NCBI GenBank assembly: GCA_021014945.1
Contig: MU266360.1
Location: 1 to 64,000, forward strand
Reading direction: 5' to 3'
Source of the DNA: Leucogyrophana mollusca
Lineage: Eukaryota; Basidiomycota; Agaricomycetes; Boletales
Length of the DNA stretch: 64,000 nt
Of the stretch, positions 25,544 through 36,972 are shown in pieces. Under the pieces are notes generated by a model. The model was not told where the DNA came from. It worked only from the letters and a program-made list of their open reading frames with translations, and searched no databases. Both the position numbers and the translations under genes were made by a program. Every line of letters starts with the position of its first letter. Position 1 is the first letter of the stretch.

Positions 25544-28037
25544 GGTGCAGAAAGACAGAGGAAACGAGAGTGACGGGTGAGGGTAGTGAAGGCGTTTGAG
25601 GCGACGTTGAGGGAGGATGGTGAGGCACGGGACACGGCCCTCTCAGGGTGAGCCTCCTCTTATGCTCTCCAAATCTATACATGCTATGAGCGCGCTATAC
25701 ATATGCTGTTCGACATCTTTTCCAGTGAACTCCAGCACTGCTACGACTGCCTGCAATATACCGGTGCTTCCTGGGTTCAACCAACGCCTACGCACAGCGC
25801 CGACGAGGAACTGGGTCTTGATCGTTCCCAGAGCATGATACGGTATGATGTTCCGGGAGTAGAAGAAAGGACCTCTTCACTAGAGTTGTCGCTAATTAGG
25901 CAGACGCCTACGACATTCAGAGACACCCCCTCTCTGGCTACCGCGTCTCGATTCGCCGATCCTACCTTCACACCACAGACGAGATATATGCTAAAAGACG
26001 CCATCGAGCACCTGAAACCACACTTCGATAATCACGCGGCTCCTCAATTCATGCGCTGATTTCCATCTCCATCATAAATTGGCGATCAACTCGGTACCAT
26101 CACCCGAAGGACGGGTTCATTTACAACGTACAGCGCAGGCGCGCACAGCCAGCACTCGCGGATCTTCGCCGAGCCTGGCGAAGCTGATAAATAAGCTGGT
26201 CAATGTCCCATGGGCGACTTTTTGGCTCTGGACGACGACGGGGCGCGCGCTCGGAGCAGCGTCTGCAGTTCTGCCTCGTCGATGAACGCTAGATGCCGCA
26301 TGCGCTTGAAGGCGGTGCCAGATTTCTCGACGGGCGGGGTTCTGAAGTATCTCTCCCCGTCTCGGTTACACCGAACGCGATCTTGAGCGATGGGGGTGAT
26401 GTTGATCGTGTGGGCTGTAATGGAGGACTGCCCTGTGTTTGCATCCTGGTGACGTTCGTTGGTGTGGTGGTGTCGGTCGACGGCGTAGCTGATGGTGCGC
26501 TGTCAGTCGGGGCCTCGATTCCATCGTGGCGACGGGTGGAGTAGTCGTCGTCGATGGTGCGGTGTCGATTGCAGGGATGTCCCTTCTGGGATACGACATA
26601 AAGGTGGACTTGTGCTTGTAGAAGGGGCCCGGGACAGTCTACCTGGTATCAAGGTCCTAGAGAAGGCTAAGTGTATGTAAGTATACATTGAACTTTGCGA
26701 ACCAGAGCCAAGACTTAGGACGTCCGTACCTTCAGTCCAGCAAGTGCTGCTGTTGCACTCGAAAATAAGATCGAGCAGCCGATGGTCTTAAAAGCATACG
26801 ACGCGATCAATGGGGCTGGTCTCTGAACTCGTGCGCCGGGATGGTCGGGAGAGTGCTGGCTCATCATTGCCCAGCCCAGTGAGCTCCCACCCGCGGCGGT
26901 GACTCGGCCTCACAACCTCGGTCAGGATATCTGTCGTGAATGAATTCGTTGTGTATTGCTCATATCAATTTGCACCATCACGGTGTTAGAGGAGACCCAG
27001 AAACCAATGGAGTCTCTCAGAAGCCGCCCATTAGCTTTCCCGCATAACAATAACCAACTCCATCCTCGTCGCCTTCACGGTGAGGTGGAGTTCTGAGTGC
27101 AGTCGACGCAAGGTGGACTTGTCCCCATAGAATACCGGATATCTTGAAGTCGGTCGAGTATGTCAACCGGTGGAATATTGTGGCAGCCGCACCTGTAAGC
27201 TATAAACATTGGTTAGCCGATCCATCTCTGAAATAACCACTCGAACTCAAGAACGCCCATCGGCATTTATCACTGCTCAGAGCCACGCTAAATCTCCCAG
27301 ACTTCTCGTGAAGATGTGAAGGGAAAAGCTGCAATCCTGTGGGTCTACCAGATATTAATTCTTCAATTCAATAGAAACGCACACCATGATTGTGTCCAAT
27401 TTTTAATACACCCGCAACGGAAGGGCTCAATGTCCCGGTCAATTAAGAATAAGCCGAAGAATCAGCTGACTCGGAGATGCCAGCTGGCCGCAGGTGTTTG
27501 CGCTTGTGATATTTGGAAGCCGTTGCCAAACACTGTATACACCATCCATGCACGTGATCGCGGTGAACCATTCCCAGAGCTTCCAAGATACAAAAAAAAA
27601 CACATATCAAAGTCTGTATGCATGTCGTTATCGAACTTGCTCAATAATGTGTGCTCCAGGACTTCTGCTTCCGTGAAATAGGACGACAAGCCGTGGCATC
27701 TCTCATTTGGGACCGAGCGGTAAGTTACTACGGATGGTACCCACGATTGTGGGGGCCAGTGGCATCGTGCCATCAATACTCCCGTCTATTCGTGCGAGAA
27801 TTAGCCTATGCGTGCTAATCTTGGTTCCCGAAGACTAGACTATTGTCTCGGAACCGCAGCTTCATGACCAAGTTTATCCTGTGGCTGTTAATTGCCTACC
27901 TGCCTCCGGCCCCTGCGGCGAGTAGTTAATAAAGGCGCCCTTGCGTTGCATCATCAACCATCAACACCGCCGCTAACAATCACTCCCTCCACAGCTAGCC
28001 ACCCATAAATCAATATTTTCGGGATACGCTCTCGCAA
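25544..28037. other. 2.5-kb gene-poor accessory interval
   Basis: Contains several short open frames without domains. One 118-codon ATG frame (25703-26059, listed separately) has plausible composition. The rest, including 26.3-26.7 kb and 27.3-27.7 kb, shows no splice-linked coding pattern. It may hold decayed sequence. Confidence 0.4.
25703..26059 (+). CDS. Hypothetical 118-residue open frame
   Basis: Single-exon ATG frame next to the broken WD40 gene. The product is polar, with ELSLIRQTPTTFRDTPS and a C-terminal YMLKDAIEHLKPHFDN helix-like segment. I recognise no family, signal peptide or membrane segment. It could be a small lineage-specific gene, a remnant of a larger gene or chance. Confidence 0.25.
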   Translation: MLFDIFSSELQHCYDCLQYTGASWVQPTPTHSADEELGLDRSQSMIRYDVPGVEERTSSLELSLIRQTPTTFRDTPSLATASRFADPTFTPQTRYMLKDAIEHLKPHFDNHAAPQFMR

Positions 28038-30012
28038 ATGGATGCATTGAACAGGAAAGCGTCCCTCAGTATAGACATTATCATAGTTGGCGGAAGTGAG
28101 TAAACGTGGGGTGTGACAAAAGCCCTCGTCTTTCGCATTAAGCCAACCTAACCTGTTCACCTGGACGGTCTCAGTCCCCTCGGCTTTGCTGACTCCTTAT
28201 ATTCAGGCATTGCTGGCCTCGCGACCGCCTATAGACTATGCAAGGCTGGACACAATGTTCGCGTTCTTGAGCACGCGGCGGGGCCACACAGGGCAAGTGT
28301 TGATTTCTCTGGTTGTTCAGCCCCATGCTCACCTCTGTGGCTAGTACGCTGCCGGGGCGCGCCTTCCCCCCAACCTTACAAAGATTCTAGGTGAATGGGG
28401 TCTCGGGGACAAGCTTGTTGCGCAAGCTCAAAGTATCCAGGGAAGCCAATGTCTCTCCCGTTAGTCCGAATACCACGTCGTGGGGTTTCTTGTGTGATGA
28501 CTTATGGAAATAGTGGACACGGGGGAACCACTTGGATACCTCCTCTGGCAAAAAGAGATTATGGCGGAATTAGGATCCGATTTCATGTTAATGCATGTAT
28601 GGATCAGCCTTATCTTGTCTAACTGGCACTGATCCCAGGTCACCACAGTATGCCGACCTACATGCCATGCTGTATGATATAGCGATCGACGCCGGGGCTC
28701 AGATATTGTATAATAGGACCGTCGTTCGCGTCTCTGCAGGGCCGCCTCGTGCTGTCCTCTCGAGCGGTGAAGAGCTACAGGCGGACATGATCATTGGTGC
28801 CGATGGACCGAGTAGCATTGTCCGTGAAGCAATAGGGGTTGAGGACGGGGCAATGATACCAGAAGGCCACAATTTGGCGGTCTACTCGTGCGTCTCGTCA
28901 TCGTTCTTTCTTGAGTTTTCGAGAAGGTAATGATATCTACAGAGCAACAATTCCGAGAGAAACATTGGAGAAAGACTCCGAACTCAATGCATTCACTAGT
29001 ACCGACCTTGGTGGACCTCAGGTGAATACATTTTCTGTCCTTTGCAACGAGCTTAGACCATCAACTGCCGTTTTGAATAGTATCCAATATTCATGGGTCA
29101 TAGGCGTTTCGCGGCTGGGTTCTCCGTGGTTGGTCGATTACCCAGTGTCATCTCCCCTTCAGAGAGCTTACATTCTGCGGTTGTAGCGCGGAGGCAGTGA
29201 ATATTCCGTTTCGGCCTTCTGGCCAGATGACGAGGCTGACGTATCTGCGGACGGATGGGATGTATCAATACCAAAAGAAACATTGGAAATAGACGGTGTG
29301 TCAAAGTGCGAATTTGACAGTCCCCCATCAGCCTCGCCCATTAGCTGATCGTGTAGTTACTGTCGTAGACTCCACCGACTCCTGCGCCTTTCATCAGACC
29401 TTCGTCGGATACGATATGTTGATCGGGAATCCCCCTCTGAATGGATAGACGAATCTGGAAGACTGTTGCTCATCGGCGAGGCCGCACACCCGTCATATGT
29501 GCGTGTGCATTCTGCTACGATTAAGTCACCTAGACTGACTCCGGTATGCCTGTCAGCCGTGCACGAACCATAGTTGTAGCCTACAAGTCGAGGACGCAGA
29601 AGTTCTTGGTACCCTCTTCTCGAGGCTGAGCAGCTTGGACCAGATCCGCCACTTCACGGAGGCTTTTCAAGAACTTCGACAGGCACGTTGCAACGCCGTA
29701 CATATGGCAGAGCGAATAGGCATATATATTGGCCGACTTCCCCCAGGCCCCGATAGAAACGTTCGCGACGACACACTTCTCGCAATGATGCACACTGGTC
29801 GCGAAGGCTGGGATGACGAGAAGATGCGTTGGCAGTGGGAGGAGATTAGCGATGTGTTTGGGTATAGTGCGCGGGAAGCAGCAGAGGGTTGGTGGGTTGT
29901 GTGGGGGCTACTGAGGGAACGAAGCAAAGCGAGGGAAGCCCACGAGGGGTTCTATGTTCCAATCGAAGTAACGGAGGTAACTACAGAGCAAGAAAGCAAG
30001 GCGCACATATAG
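28038..30012 (+). CDS. FAD-dependent monooxygenase, tandem copy 1 (salicylate hydroxylase-like)
   Basis: Predicted 470-residue flavoprotein hydroxylase. Exons: 28038-28095, 28207-28292, 28345-28459, 28514-28596, 28649-28887, 28943-29021, 29081-29128, 29187-29305, 29369-29498, 29557-30012; total 1413 nt. The FAD-binding Rossmann motif VGGSIAGLATAYRLCKAG (18-23 for GGSIAG), the GADGPSS motif and LIGEAAHPSY (GDAAHP-type) are present, followed by a C-terminal PPGPDR and Trp-rich extension seen in fungal relatives. No membrane segment. The second intron uses a GC donor (GCAAGT after AGG). Stops seen in the unspliced frame fall inside introns, so this copy is intact. The substrate is unknown; the family hydroxylates aromatic or polyketide compounds with NAD(P)H. 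Followed directly by a paralogue. Confidence 0.88.
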
Positions 30013-30768
30013 TTTGTTTGGGGAAGCGTTTGTAACTTCTCGTAGGGACTTTGGCGATGGTATAACACAACCTACACACCCATTGGTTATCGGCTGCTAA
30101 CTAATAATCAAACATGAAACCTGCTGTTTGTCCTTGTTAGAATCGAGGGATGATACCAAATACGTATACACAGCTCAAGCGTCACTGCCTCTCGACCTCT
30201 GAGCCTGACAGTACCAAATGCGGTGCTTTGTCATTATGGTGGTGATAAACCCTTGTTCGTTCTATCATCAATGATCATGCTACTTGTTATCACTATGTCT
30301 TCAGCCAATCAAACGCGATTCCAGGAACAATGAAAGGCCGAGGTGTACTAATTTCATTGGAAACTTGAGAGTCCACTCGCCCAGGCTGAAGTCAAGTCAT
30401 AGCATGCTAAGCTGCCATTGGTAGCGCAACTGTTGCGGAGGCCTACGGGAGCGCGTCCGAGTCGAAGCATCGGGCCATAATTAATATTCCCCCCGCCAGC
30501 TGTTCATGCGATAAATTAATCCTGCGCCCGCTATTTCCATCCATTCTCTCCCATGCCCCTGCCGCTACCACCAAATGTGTTGTCTCCGACCACAGCTTCT
30601 TAGATGTATCCCGTGCCCGGTGATTGCCCTTAGTGCCTCCGAACTATATGAGGATCAACTCGCGGGGACTCTCGTTTATTCTCCCATTGACACTGATATC
30701 TTACGATTCCTTAGTCCTCAAGACGCAACAAGCGACCAGAAACTACTCTTACATCCCACTTTCCCATC
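30013..30768. other. Spacer between tandem monooxygenases
   Basis: 756 bases holding the 3' end of copy 1 and the promoter of copy 2. No gene; no extended identity to the upstream region of copy 1 is visible by eye. Confidence 0.5.
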
Positions 30769-32747
30769 ATGGATGCACTGAACAGGAGGGCACTCCTCAG
30801 TTTGGATTTTGTCATTGTTGGTGGAAGTAAGTGAGCATGTCAGCGAATGAATGCTAGATCTCCTTGTCCTTTGCAACTCTACGAGTCCTCTTCCATGATC
30901 TCAGTTACCACGATTTCACTGACTAGGTGTGTTTAGGTATCGCTGGCCTTGCTGCTGCCTATAGACTATGTAAAGCGGGGCACAAAGTCCGCGTTCTCGA
31001 GCGCGCGTCGGGACCGGTCAGGGTAGGCACCTGTTGCCTTCGGCTCCTCGTGCATGCACTTATCGTCGCCGCTAGCGCGCGGGAGGAGTGCGCCTGCCCC
31101 CGAATCTCACTAATATTCTATACGAATGGGGTCTCGGAGATAAAATAGCACAGCAAGCTCAGCGTACTTGCGGAAGCGAATGCATCTCCCGTAGGTATAG
31201 TCCGGATCGATTTTTGTAGTAGCATACTGACACCATCGCGACTAGTGGACACAGGGGAGGTGGTCGGGCGCCTTCTTTGGCTCGAAGAAATTATGACAGA
31301 AATAGGAGCAGAGTTTCTGCTCATGCACGTACGCATATCTCCCTTTTCCATTCTACCACTAGCGCTAAGCTTGCCTTACCATAGTACGCGGACTTGCATA
31401 GTATACTGCATGCTGCAGCACTCGCTGCGGGAGCCCATATTTCGTACAACGCTACCGTCGTTAGCGTCCTCGCAAACCCGCCGCGTGTCCGGCTCGCGAA
31501 TGGGGAAGAATTGCAAGCAGACATGGTTATCGGTGCAGATGGTCCCCACAGCCTTGTCCGGGATGCAATCGAAGGCGAACGTGAAAACAACGTTTCAGAT
31601 AGATCGAGTCTATCAACTTATTTGTTAGTTCTTTTTCTGTGGGTGTTTCGAGGTAGTCTTACAATGGCTTCACAGAGCAACGATTCCAAGGGAACAGTTG
31701 AAGAAGGAGCCTGACCTTGAAGCATTCACCAATGCTGAGCTAGGTGGCCCCCAGGTATGTCATATTGTCTTCGCAGGGGTCAGTATTCCCTGGAGCGACC
31801 AACTTGCACAGTACCCTTTATGGATGGGCCATCGCCGGTTTGCTGTGGCATTCTCCGTGGTAAATGGAGCACTTTTGATCCTCGGGAGGTTTGGAGAATG
31901 CTGCTGATTTTCAATTGGCAGCGAGGGGGTAGTGAATACGCTGTCATAGCCTTTTGGCCAGACGACGAAACCGATACCACAGAGGACGGATGGGATATCT
32001 CCATCCCAAGGAAAAAATTCGTGGTAGACGGCGATTCCAGGCATGTTTTCTTGGTTCGAATACATATGTGCCTATTGAGTTTATCATATGAGGTTCCTCC
32101 AGGCTACAGAGAATACTGGACCTTTCACCCAACCTTTTTCGGATACGATACGTTGACCGCGAATCTCCCTCAGAATGGACGGATGAGTCGGGACGACTGC
32201 TGCTGATCGGCGAGGCTGCGCATCCCTCATTTGTGAGTTCCTCGAGGCCAGGTTGCTACGTGATACTGGACAATTTGCGCGTTTTTGTTAGCCGTGTAAT
32301 ACCCAAGGGTGCAGCCTACAAGTCGAAGATGCGGAAGTACTCGGATCACTCTTCTCTAGGCTACACAGCTGGGACCAGCTTCCTTATTTCACGGAGGCCT
32401 TCCAAGAAATCAGACAACCACGCTGCCACACCGTACATTCCAAAGAAAAGATGGGTTTCCAACTTGTGCGCCTGCCTCCCGGCCCCGATCGAGACGCACG
32501 CGACGAGGTTTTTCGGGCAATGATGCACTCAGGACTTCAAGGCTGGGACGAGGGGAAGATACGTTGGCAATGGGAGGAGCTTGGTGAAGTGTTTGGGTAT
32601 AATGCGCGGGAAGCAGCAGAGGACTGGTGGGTGCAGTGGGGAATGCTGCGAGAACGAAGTCAGAAACAGGGGGCCCCCGGGATCCCCATCCCGATCGAAG
32701 TGACAGAAGTGAAGATTGCGCAGGACGACCCCGGACACGAACAATAG
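30769..32747 (+). CDS. FAD-dependent monooxygenase, tandem copy 2
   Basis: Predicted 470-residue paralogue of the neighbour. Exons: 30769-30826, 30937-31022, 31076-31190, 31246-31328, 31385-31623, 31676-31754, 31812-31859, 31922-32040, 32103-32232, 32292-32747; total 1413 nt. Every exon has exactly the length of its counterpart in copy 1. Motifs: VGGSIAGLAAAYRLCKAG, GADGPHSLV, LIGEAAHPSF, then RLPPGPDRDARDE. The intron after exon 8 needs a GC donor (GCATGT after AG), whereas copy 1 has GTGCGA there; conversely intron 2 here starts GTAGGC where copy 1 has GCAAGT. Same cofactor and chemistry are expected; sequence divergence suggests a distinct substrate. Confidence 0.88.
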
Positions 32748-32906
32748 CTTCTTTGGAGAGTTTCCACTCAAAGCGCGTTGTTCATCCCGAGAGTTGCAAT
32801 ATTTATGGGTTCTATGTTATATCGGGTGTCTAGATTACAAATGCAGAGTAGAGCATATCGACAAAAGTGGGTCTCAAAACTCGACAGCGAAAGCGGACCT
32901 TGGAAA

Positions 32907-33639
32907 TCAGAGGTAGAAATCGGGCTTCCGAGAGTTGATGCCATATTCAGCAAGGGCAGCGCTGAGGTCATCCATAGTAAGCGTTGTCCTGGTCTTGTCC
33001 TGTTGACGGCAATGATCAGACAAGTGAATATATGATATATTGAATTGATAAACGACCCACCTTGGCTGATCCAGGTCCAGTCAGGGGTCCTCGTGCTCTG
33101 CCACCAGAGGCATTTGTTCTTATGCGCGCATGCTGGTATGCATCCGCGGCAATGTCGGATACGAACTTCTGGGCAGCCAAGGATAAGAGGCGCTTTCTGA
33201 GAGGTGGACGATATCAGCCAGCTACACTTCTTCTTCTGCAAGTAGATACGTGGACACATACAATCTAACATCTTCACACTCGAAACCTACCCTCTGCAGG
33301 TAGTAATCCGTAACCTCGTTTGGAATCTGTACATGCAGCCACCGTTCAGATCATAATCGCGTTCAAGTGCTTGATTTCACATACCAAAGGCTCATACTCA
33401 TCTAGCATTACCAGGAACTCAGCCAAGGTGCGATCTTTGCGCGCCTCCTCTGCTGCCTGGCGCGATTGCGGCTGGCCAGATGCAGGAGCTGTGGCGCTGG
33501 TGCTGCTCGACGCAACTGCTGTTTGACTCGCCCCGCTGGATTGTTGGGAGGTGTCTACGTATCCTTGCGGAGGATAATAGCCATACTGAGGGGCTTGAGA
33601 CTGGGAAGCTGGCGAGTCTGAGTAGCCCGGGGTCGACAT
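32907..33639 (-). CDS. TAF10: TFIID/SAGA subunit TAF10
   Basis: Predicted 182-residue histone-fold transcription subunit. Exons in transcript order: 33639-33385, 33326-33262, 33196-33061, 32999-32907; total 549 nt. The N terminus is Gln/Ser/Pro-rich. The conserved core begins at RTLAEFLVMLDEYEPLIPNE, continues VTDYYLQRVGFECEDVRLKR and LLSLAAQKFVSDIAADAYQH, and ends TLTMDDLSAALAEYGIN. This pattern is diagnostic of TAF10, shared by TFIID and SAGA. Convergent with monooxygenase copy 2, 159 bp apart. A TATATAAA-type sequence at 33698-33705 lies about 60 bp upstream. Confidence 0.95.
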
Positions 33640-34569
33640 GATTTTGGTAAGGATGAGCGGAGTAAGTGTTAAGTCGGAGTTAAGCGGTAGGAACGGGTAT
33701 ATAAACCTTCACACGATGTATGTCTCCTTACGATTTAATGTTCAGCTGGTTTTCTTTTTCTACGCGTCACCCTCTGTTCAATACTTTCATCTCAAGTGAG
33801 TATCTTTCTGGGTTGTCCTGTTATTTTTCTTCCTCTAGGCGGTGATTCCGCGCCGTTTGATACTTTATATGATGTTTGAGGCATTTGGCTTTACGCAGGA
33901 GCGCACCCTGCACTGCAGAAACCTATCTCAGCTACCTTCGGGGGAGCTGCTTTGGCAGTGTCCACCCGCTATTCTGATCTCATTTTATCTTTCGCATCAT
34001 AACAAACCCATATCGTTGATCATTCAAGCTAACAAATGTCTTTCGCAGTATCCTCGATTACCCGGTGGACTAAGCAACGTTAACGACAGTTTGGAGTTCT
34101 TCATGATTGTATCGCTACATATGTCTGAATTACATGTACACTTCATCTTAATTCAGCGGCGCACTGCGTTCGCACTGTGTGCTGGGACCTGCCTGCACAC
34201 AAGCTCGTCGATCTGAAATATTTTCAGCGACTTCGGCTAAAAAAAAGTTTCGAAGAACAGCCTTATGGCAAGAGCATAAAACCCCTTGCACGTTGAACCA
34301 GATTGAACTCTGATCGAGATCCTGCGCCTCACTGACCAGCACAACGACTGTGGGTAGCCAAAAGGCTTTTTGTTGGAAGTGGACGGACTCACCAACACAT
34401 TATTCAGGCCTCACCTTACAACACGCCACGCCCGACTCCATCCTAGATAATAACCAGTGCAGCGTCGTCGGTGGTGAGCCATCTTCTTCTGGCCACATTG
34501 ACGCACTTTGACCATCGTCGACGTGGTAGTACAGTAATTCGCGCAGCTCAAGACTATCGCAGTTCTACG
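33640..34569. other. Divergent region TAF10 / F-box gene
   Basis: 930 bases. A 125-codon plus-strand frame (33842-34216) has no features I can support. It likely contains the TAF10 promoter near 33.65-33.75 kb and the F-box gene upstream region. Confidence 0.45.
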
Positions 34570-36411
34570 ATGTATGACCCGCAGATCTCATTCGAGGACG
34601 CCACAGCGCCTGTCGTTCCAGATGCCGTCGCGCAAGCTCAAGCGCATATCGACAAGGAGCTTGAAGCGCTCGTGCGACGCATGGGAGACCTTCGAAGCCA
34701 ACGAAACACGCTCTCCCGCATATCATCTTTGCCACCCGAGCTTCTTGCAGCTGTCTTCGTACAGTATGCTCGCCAGTCCTTCTCGGAAACCCATCAGCCG
34801 TCATACTATAATCCCAAAATCGCTAAGCAATTGATGTGGACCAAAGTCACGCATGTCTGTCGCCACTGGCGTCAGGTCGCTCTTTCGTGCCCTGCTCTTT
34901 GGACCTTCCTCGTGTTCACATCGTCTCCCTGGTTAAAAGAGATGCTAGTCAGATCAAAGATGGCGCCCTTGGTCATCGACGTAGACTTGGCACGCATCCA
35001 GTCTGATGTTGAGGATGCCGTCGCAATGGCACTCGAACATTCTACACGTGTGCGCGATCTTCGGCTCGTTGCGCCAAAAGGGGTGATGGAGGGACTTTTC
35101 GCACCCCTCACCGCCCCTGCGCCGTTACTAGAGTCGTTCACCGTATCGAATAAGCCCGGCACCATAAATTTTGCCCTCCCAACCACATTATTCGGCGGGG
35201 AAGCACCTCGCCTTCGCAAAATCGAGTTGTTCAAATGTGATATTGCGTGGCCCGCACCTCTCCTTGTCGACCTTGTTCATCTCGATATCAACTACCTCGA
35301 TGCAGGTTCCCGCCCTACCATGAAACAGCTGCTTTCAAGTCTCGGTCGTATGCCAGCGCTGCACACTCTTTTATTAGAAGACGCTCTTCCGCCCGTTCCT
35401 TTGGCAGCCAGTGTCTCTTCTACCGTAGGCTCTGATCCACAAGTTGCTCTTTCCGCTCTTACACGACTTCACCTCGGGGGCAGCGTGTTGGAGTGCGCGG
35501 ATCTCCTCCGTCGTCTTAGCTATCCCTCCGGCATTGCGCTCAGCCTTAAATGCAAAGCCCCCACCACACTCGGGGTTGACTTTTCTTGCCTGTTCCCATT
35601 CATATCTGGAGTGAGGTGCGGAACCGACGACTCCTCATCACCATCTGTTGAAGCTGCGACGTTTCGCTCTGTGGTCATTTGCGGTGGCCATCGAAGTGCA
35701 TTGATCCGATGCAGCACGTCGGACACCTCTTCAGTATTCAACTGGCCTTCTTCGGACAAGGACCACTGGGCTAGGGGAGCCCACCTTGCGCTTGACATTT
35801 CTTGGCAAACACCGTGCAAACTGGGACCGATCTCGAGCATCTGCCGTGTCCTCCCGCTATCCAACGTTCAAACTATCTACGTGGACAGGCATACAGAACT
35901 TCCGGAGGCGTTCTGGCTGGATGGTTTAAGTGGTGCTCGCGGGTTGAGGTCACTCTTCCTCACTGGGTCGGACGTCAGTGGCCTAGTGAAAGCATTGGCC
36001 AGAGATGGTCCGGAAGCGTATAATGGACTCACAGGGACGACGCAGACCGAAACGATCTTTGCCCCCGCCCTGACTGCCCTTGAACTTGAGGACGTCGAGT
36101 TCGACGAAACGCACGACGTAGTGATGGGTTTCAGGGGGGCAAAGCCGACAGATCTGCGCGACGCTCTCATTGTGCGCGCAAACCAAGGCGTGGACCTACA
36201 AAAACTAGGGATGTCGAACTGCCGCCACGTGTTTGAGGAAGACGTAGATTTACTGGAAGAAGTGGTGGTTGACTTTAAGTGGGACGGGATCGAACGGTAC
36301 GATGGCGATTCGGATGATGAAGGCGAAGACGATGAAGACATGTACTATGGGGATGGTTTATATGGTGCCTATGACTCTGACGAGGGTGGTTCTCTTCATT
36401 TAGGTTGGTAA
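34570..36411 (+). CDS. F-box protein, paralogue A
   Basis: Single-exon gene, 613 residues. After an acidic N terminus and a coiled-coil-like helix (AQAHIDKELEALVRRMGDL), an F-box-type segment reads ISSLPPELLAAVF, then WTKVTHVCRHWRQVALSCPALW, the pattern of basidiomycete F-box proteins that bind Skp1 in SCF ubiquitin ligases. The rest is a leucine-rich repeat-like array (LTRLHLGGSVLECADLLRRL, LTALELEDVEF). The C terminus is Asp/Glu/Tyr-rich. The open frame extends upstream, but 34570 is the first ATG. Paralogue B lies at 39428-41326 in opposite orientation. Such F-box genes form large variable families in Agaricomycetes. Confidence 0.82.
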   Translation: MYDPQISFEDATAPVVPDAVAQAQAHIDKELEALVRRMGDLRSQRNTLSRISSLPPELLAAVFVQYARQSFSETHQPSYYNPKIAKQLMWTKVTHVCRHWRQVALSCPALWTFLVFTSSPWLKEMLVRSKMAPLVIDVDLARIQSDVEDAVAMALEHSTRVRDLRLVAPKGVMEGLFAPLTAPAPLLESFTVSNKPGTINFALPTTLFGGEAPRLRKIELFKCDIAWPAPLLVDLVHLDINYLDAGSRPTMKQLLSSLGRMPALHTLLLEDALPPVPLAASVSSTVGSDPQVALSALTRLHLGGSVLECADLLRRLSYPSGIALSLKCKAPTTLGVDFSCLFPFISGVRCGTDDSSSPSVEAATFRSVVICGGHRSALIRCSTSDTSSVFNWPSSDKDHWARGAHLALDISWQTPCKLGPISSICRVLPLSNVQTIYVDRHTELPEAFWLDGLSGARGLRSLFLTGSDVSGLVKALARDGPEAYNGLTGTTQTETIFAPALTALELEDVEFDETHDVVMGFRGAKPTDLRDALIVRANQGVDLQKLGMSNCRHVFEEDVDLLEEVVVDFKWDGIERYDGDSDDEGEDDEDMYYGDGLYGAYDSDEGGSLHLGW

Positions 36412-36972
36412 AACCTTCCGTAGCTTCGCACTGCCAGATCTAACTCGGTGTATCGGACACCCTCTCGGTCGATCATCTTCTCCGAGTTCTGCAGTATGGC
36501 ACTGCTTTCTGTCCACTACTTACTACACTACCCCTGATTATCATCGTTAGCGCAATCAGTTCTCATGCATAAAACATTATAAAGGTCGCAGCAAATGTGC
36601 TGTAATCTTCAGTTCGTCCCAAGCCCATGCGCGGACGTAGTCAACGCCGCCCAGTCATGACCGATCAGCACAGACTGTCAGTTACAGCCTTGTTATTCCA
36701 GGTTGCCCTTTAATGTTGCCTTGGCATTACTGACAATGGGGAGGGGCCTGTGAGGATCTCAGGCTGAGGATTGAGCTTGCAAGTTCGCTTTTCGGTAATT
36801 TCGGCCTCTGTGGTGTCATCGGATCGGGTTTACTCCGATACTCGAGACGTCTGTGGTGACACGAGGAAGGTGGTTGGAAAGCGTCCTTGAACCTCCAGAC
36901 ACAGTTCTGGTGCTATTCCATCCCCCAAACTCTCTTTCATACCCTCGCCCCATCCAAGGGCTCATCCTACCT
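36412..36972. other. Intergenic region F-box A / phosphatase
   Basis: 561 bases with no supported gene. The open frame before 36973 begins with GTG and is upstream of the chosen ATG. Probably the promoter and 5' UTR of the phosphatase gene. Confidence 0.5.

Noticed and set aside
29081..29186. Apparent stop codon disrupting monooxygenase copy 1
   Set aside because: The stop lies in an intron (29129-29186). Splicing restores YPIFMGHRRFAAGFSV and exon lengths identical to copy 2, so the gene is intact.
32067..32102. GT donor (GTGCCT) instead of GC in monooxygenase 2 intron 8
   Set aside because: It would leave a 35-nt intron and insert residues absent from copy 1; the GC donor gives exactly the same exon length as copy 1.
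36853..36972. Extended N terminus of the Psr1-like phosphatase
   Set aside because: The upstream frame begins with GTG; the first ATG is at 36973 and the added residues have no family support.
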